Below, piece after piece: positions 58,986 to 64,000 of a stretch of 64,000 nucleotides of DNA; within the stretch, counting starts at the first letter, position 1; every line of letters starts with the position of its first letter. This DNA comes from Polytrichum commune (Eukaryota > Streptophyta > Polytrichopsida > Polytrichales > Polytrichaceae): NCBI GenBank assembly GCA_950295325.1, contig OX485808.1, positions 42,428,527-42,492,526 of the forward strand, read 5' to 3'. Under the pieces are notes generated by a model that was not told where the DNA came from, did no database searches, and saw only the letters and a program-made list of their open reading frames with translations. A program made the translations under genes and the position numbers.

Positions 58986-60981
58986 ATTCCACATTCCTCA
59001 GGGGCTCAATAGACGACATATATGCACAACTTCTATGATCATGGCCACGTCTTGCAATCATTTTCTTTATGTGTTGGGGAGTTTAGAAGTTTATTAGTAC
59101 ATTATCTTATGTCAAGAGCTTTAAACTAAAAACACACTCATATGTGATACACTCTAACCTCCCTTATATCACACATGTGGCAACCAAAGTGCATGTGATA
59201 TTAAGGAGGTATGTAGTGTTAACATGGATGTGTGATATTAGAGAATTAGTGTAGCATGTGACATTATGAAATAACACAAAGTCAACACTGCAATAATGAC
59301 AATTTTTACAATGATGACAACGTGATGCATGTGAGCGTGTGGTTTGAAATCCTTGGTGGATGACTTTATTGTAAGACCCTTGAAATATGGGAGGGAAATG
59401 TGACAACAAGGAGGGATATGTCAACTGAGAACATTTGTTCCCTAGGGTTTCGGGAGAAGCAATGACATTGAGGAGGACAATACTTGGAGGTCAAGGTGTA
59501 TCGATGATCAAAATACAGAGTATGTGTTTGTATCCAAAGACACTCGAGCTAGGTATTGGAACCTAAATCTTCAATAACATCAAGATATTCAAACGATCCA
59601 AAAAGTGCATTTGGAAAATACGTTAATTTCAAATTGAATTGATTTTGACATAATAAGCTAAACATGGAAGTGTGTAGCTTGAATACATGTTTTTGTGCAT
59701 GAAGTGGCCTAATTTGGGCCTCTTGGACGCTCAAGGGTTAAATGTCTTGCAATCATTGGGTGGCAACTAGAGAGGTCGTCATATGGTGCTTGGTGATACA
59801 TGACAAGTCATGAAGACGACTCTCATAAACATGGCGCACCAATAAAATTGTCACTCTAAAACAGATGTTTATTAGAGTGCTTCCATGATGACATCAGAGT
59901 TTACATCCATCAACAATCTATCGTTGTACTCGTGGGATATTCGCATGAGTCACAGGATCTTGAAGCAGTTGTGTGGACGATTTGTTTTTTTGTCTTAATC
60001 CTTCAGAAAATTGGAAAATTGTCTTCTACATCTCAAACAGAACAATTTAAAGAAGGCAATCAATCCAACATTCTCCTCATTTGTTAAAAAAATTCAAATT
60101 CTTCCATCATTGCAAAGTAAGTCATTCAGAAGTGTTTGCCCTGAGTTGATATTGTGTGTTTTTCCCCAAAACAAATTCCAATTCAGGTTGACAGGGTCGG
60201 TGCACTTGAGTAGCAGAACTTTGGGAACACCGTGAAATCATCCAAGGAGTACACATGCAGATCAAGGAGCAGAGCAACAGCTTCTTACTGCTCCTATCAA
60301 TTAGCACAACCTCAACAAATTGTGCAGAGTCTCTTGACAGATAACAAATCTCTCCAAGATGCGCCTTACATTTCTAGTTTGAAGTATCATTACAACGGCA
60401 TTTCTGCATCCTTCTTGAGGAAAGACCTAAGAGAAGACCCCGGCGGAGAATCAACTTCCATCATTTTCCTAATTTTTCTTCCCAGTTGCTGTTTATTGGT
60501 CTAACTTTCTGATAAATAAATGTGAATCTTGTCCAAAATGCCTCAGCGTGCATTAGTCAGCACTTTGTTCTCCGAGTTTCGGCCGCCATTAACCATTAAT
60601 AACAGTATTGCACAGGGCTAATGTAAGGAGTCCGCAGCAGCCAATGACGGAACGAATGATATGCGGAGATGCAAGCTATAAGAAGTATTAACAATCTATA
60701 ATAGTTCACAAAGTGCATCGAAAAAGATGGTGAAAGGCCCCGAAGCCGCCTCGAGAACTAAGGGAAACTTTCTGATCCAACTTGCCGACACAAATTCAAC
60801 TGAGAGATTCAATGCTTGCCCCTCTCACTGGGAAGCCGCTTTTGGACTTCATGTTACAGATGGCGGTCATTACTAGAGACTCCCGGGGCTCCTCTAAAGG
60901 GAGAGATGAATGAAGCTGCCAATAAATTTTGGTGGTGGTAGATGATATGTACGGGAGAAGATAAGTTTTAATTTCTGGCTA
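58986..60981. other. intergenic stretch and 3' flank of the receptor kinase
   Basis: No gene recognised. About 59160-59250 (ATATCACACATGTGG ... GTTAACATGGATGTGTG) is homologous, inverted, to about 42185-42260, an unclassified dispersed repeat. The last few hundred bases before 60982 are probably 3' UTR. Confidence 0.5.
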
Positions 60982-63900
60982 CTACCGTCCGCGCCCTTCG
61001 TGGTCGGAGATGGGGGAGTTGTAAAAATTGCTGAGATCGCTGGGGCAGCTTGACAATGTGTCAGCTTGCAGCATCTGCACCACCTGGTCCATGGTGGGGC
61101 GCTCCTCCGGAGTGGGACAAATGCATTGCAGTGCAATCTGTAGAATGGAGTCGACCCGCTCTTGCGACACCTCCACAAAGCAATGGGGTTCAACGAGCTC
61201 CTCTATCCGACTACTTCTAATGCAAGATGTTGCCTGTAACACCCCAAGCAATGTGATTAGGTTAGCTTTCCAGCCATTCAACATAGAAGGATTGTGGCTG
61301 CATCGTGTCAGATTATGTCTTGCAGCAGGTTCAATCTCCAATTATCTGACCAAGCTGATTGGGACTAATTTTCTAGGGACCTCAAATGACTCGTGATCTC
61401 AGTACCTGCGTGAATGGACAAGTATAGAACTCATCCAAAAGACCAAATTCAACTTTGAAGTCAGGTATTCCAGCCACTCAACATGGGGAGATTTTCATTC
61501 ATCATGTCAGACAAGGTCTATCAGCTGATACTTGCAACAGGTTCAACAGTCCCTAACCATTACCTGAACAAGCTGACCGGGACAAATTTTTTGGCCTACC
61601 TTTTCTGAGCGCTCATAGCCCGGCTGAATGGACTGGTAAATAACTCACCCAAACCAAAAGACCAAACTCAACCCTTCAAAGCAATGTGATTAGATTATGT
61701 TTTCAGCCTTTGAACATAGAAGGATTGTTGCTTCATCATGTCTGTCAGCTGATGCATGCAGCAGGTTCAAGCTGTTCCTTACAAATCTCCAATTCCTGAA
61801 CAAGCTGACGGGGACAAAGTTTCTAGGGACCTCAAATGATTTGGACAGATAGGTATATATGACTCACCCAAGACACCAAATTTAACCCTTTCTTGATGAG
61901 CGAAGGGTCAGTGGGTCGCTTCCCACTAATTAGCTCCAACAGCATCACGCCATAGCTGTAGACATCACCCTTGTCTGTTGCACGCCCACTTTGCATGTAC
62001 TCTGCACAGGGACAATGGATGCATCAGGATTTTTCTTTAACTATCCCCCCCTTTTGATTGTTTCCACAACGCTGTACTGTCATTATATTCATCATCAGCA
62101 GCAGCAAAATAAAACTGAAGATCGGGCCTACTCCTACTCGACCAGTGACTTGTGAAATACACATTTTAGTTTCCGCCTTGTAATACTACCTGGTGCCAAA
62201 TAACCGAATGTTCCAGCCACAATTGTGGTGACATGAGAGGAATCATCCTCCAGTAGCTTTGCCAACCCAAAATCAGACACATGAGGCTCCATATCATCAT
62301 CCAACAGGACATTGCTGGACTTGATGTCCCGGTGAATGATACGGGGGCAACAGTCATGGTGCAAATAAGCCAGTCCTCGGGCTGCACCGATGGCTATCTT
62401 CATCCGTGCATTCCACGTGAGCCGTGGCTCTGTTGGCGACCTCTCTGCAATCAAGCCATAATAACCCTCTCAGTTACACTCTTGGTTCAAGATCTCTGCA
62501 AGCCATGTCTGGATGAGATGAGTCTCTGTCGGTTCTAAGAATACTGCTGACAAATGGAGCACCTTCTGATGTTGTTATTAAAATAAGGATATCACAGACA
62601 ACGAAAATCAGCAAACCCAAGGAAGTTGTTTCATACCATGTAAGTTTTCATCAAGGCTTCCTCCAGGCAAGTAGTCGTATATCAAGAGATTGGCAAGAGG
62701 GGCAGTGCAATAACCACGTAGGTTCACCAGATTCCGGTGCTTAAAGCTTCCCAGAATCTCCAGCTCTCTTTCGAACAATCGTTCAGAGCCCATCCCTTGC
62801 TTCCCAATTCTCTTGACAGCAAACATGCTGCCATCACCCATTACCAACTTATACACAGTCCCAAAGCCACCTGAACCAATGATGTCTGGATCACCCAGAT
62901 TCTCTATCCGTTTCATGACTTCATCCTTCGTGTAAGGCAAGTCACTGTGAAACATCACCAGTCTTGAGCCTGCAATGACAACATGATGAGTTTAGGATCA
63001 TCATCTTCGCATTTGACATACACAAACGATCAATTCCAGGACATTCCATTGCTGTCAGAAGCCTTGTCCCAAAAATACTTAACACCCAAGTAGACTCCAA
63101 GAGATATGGCAGAGGCCGGGCAAATCAAAAGAGAAAGCTCAGGGAAAGAAGAAAGACCATCAATATTGCTGGCTTGGTCGACTTGGTGCAGGTTACTGCA
63201 ACGCTTCTTGTAGATGAAAAACCCTGCGAGGGTTATCACAGCCACCAGAAGAGCAATTCCCACAGTGGACATGGCGCTGATGAGCAGACCATTGGTATAG
63301 CCGGATGATCTCCCAGTTTTTTTGGATCCACTCGGCAATCCTGCAATGTGAATTTGCCTCAAAATCAGTGGTGGATATGACCCTTCCTTCTAGCAGCCAA
63401 ACATGAGTTCCTTCTATAACTAAGACTTCTTCTCGTTACCACACTTCACAAGCATATATGTCGTGAAGGATACCTGATAAAGGCAGTGGCCGACCTGAGG
63501 ATGGGGATGGAGCTGGAGAGAATCGAGGAGCCAACCCTTTCGGGATGGCAACACCGGGAGGGATAGCGGGAGGGATGTTACTCACAGGGATGCTCTCACA
63601 TTCCACATTCACTTGAGGGCCACATAGTCCCGGATTGTGTGCAAAGCTGGAAAATGATTGACAGTTTATATTAGTTCGAAGTTAAGTACAATGCATCCTC
63701 AGGATTAGAAAGAGACAAGAGGCCCAGTCTATGCACATGACTTATCTGGTGATGTAAGGTAGGGTTGGACAACTTACGAGACACTGCTAAAATTCTTCAA
63801 AATTCCAGCTGTAGGAATCCTGCCCACAAGGAAGTTGGCAGAGACGTTTCTGTACACAAGGGGGCACTGTCAGGTTTTGCTTGAAGATGGTTACATGCCA

Positions 63901-64000
63901 AGTTGCTGAATATACTGAATGATACCTAATTATACTGGAAAGAGGAATGAAGAATTGTAAGGAATAGAAAACCGACCAACAAGTTTTCAAGTCCCAGGTA
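60982..64000 (-). CDS. FEI: FEI-like LRR receptor kinase (5' part beyond the window)
   Basis: The - strand exons 63981-64000 (cut by the edge), 63778-63849, 63474-63646, 63197-63340, 62637-62969, 62190-62444, 61868-62001 and 60982-61233 join in phase. In order: the end of the LRRs ([19 protein letters not shown]), the cap [13 protein letters not shown], a Pro/Ser-rich juxtamembrane stretch, a membrane span ([24 protein letters not shown]) followed by YKKRC, then a kinase domain: G-loop [15 protein letters not shown] lysine, [41 protein letters not shown], and a tail with [11 protein letters not shown] ending near [10 protein letters not shown]. All catalytic motifs are present, so it should be active. 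The passages [20 protein letters not shown] and [19 protein letters not shown] are typical of the FEI1/FEI2 clade, which acts at the plasma membrane in cell-wall and growth signalling in Arabidopsis. Exact orthology is not proven. Confidence 0.9.
61240..61890 (-). repeat. three divergent tandem copies (about 210 bp) in the last FEI intron
   Basis: Shared blocks CAACATAGAAGGATTGT, GCAGCAGGTTCAA, CAAGCTGA(C/T)(T/G)GGGAC and ACTCA(C/T)CCAA(A/G) mark copies beginning near 61249, 61460 and 61681. The third runs into the 3' end of the exon at 61868-62001, so each copy includes a version of that exon's end and splice donor. Confidence 0.75.

Overview
The window is nuclear DNA from a land plant. It has spliced genes with short GT-AG introns, a FEI-type LRR receptor kinase, a peroxisomal half-size ABC transporter, an NB-LRR relic, and many MITE-class repeats. 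I cannot name the species. A half-size ABCD transporter beside moss- or lycophyte-like RLK and NLR sequence would fit a seed-free lineage, but that is only an impression.

Host genes are sparse. On the + strand at 3086-6041 lies a two-exon gene for a membrane-anchored protein with a cysteine-rich PAN/Apple-like domain. On the - strand at 9768-18068 lies a 17-exon, 659-residue ABCD transporter whose introns carry several copies of one dispersed repeat. On the - strand at 60982-64000 lies the C-terminal half of a FEI-like receptor kinase, running off the right edge. Between 39.5 and 61 kb I find no intact gene, only MITEs, microsatellites, a CT-rich tract and an LRR pseudogene (about 55.6-56.6 kb).

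The outstanding object is an 18.3-kb transposon at 21177-39491. It is bounded by a 10-bp target duplication (GGCCAAAACC) and terminal inverted repeats built from GAGCGGA units. It interrupts a MITE, and an uninterrupted relative of that MITE at 45.4-45.8 kb shows the unfilled site. Its genes look intact: a MULE-type DDE transposase (1193 aa, CxxH and SWIM motifs); an 11-exon gene for a 1087-aa protein joining a ParB-like domain (GNHR) to a DNA-methyltransferase fold; a basic 291-aa (or N-terminal) protein; and a 155-aa charged protein.

Between the ParB-methyltransferase exons and the basic-protein exons sits a 6.6-kb array of about 43 copies of one 22-bp palindrome (GAGGCCTC, GGATCC, GAGGCCTC). 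Spacings are regular (about 96, 117, 127 and 179 bp), including a homogenised 307-bp higher-order repeat. My proposal is that the array is the cis-acting site of the ParB-methyltransferase, comparable to parS sites beside parB or to methylation targets beside a modification enzyme. The splice phases would even allow the array to lie inside one 7-kb intron of that gene. All exon joins were made by eye from splice consensus, frame and family similarity; no database search was run.
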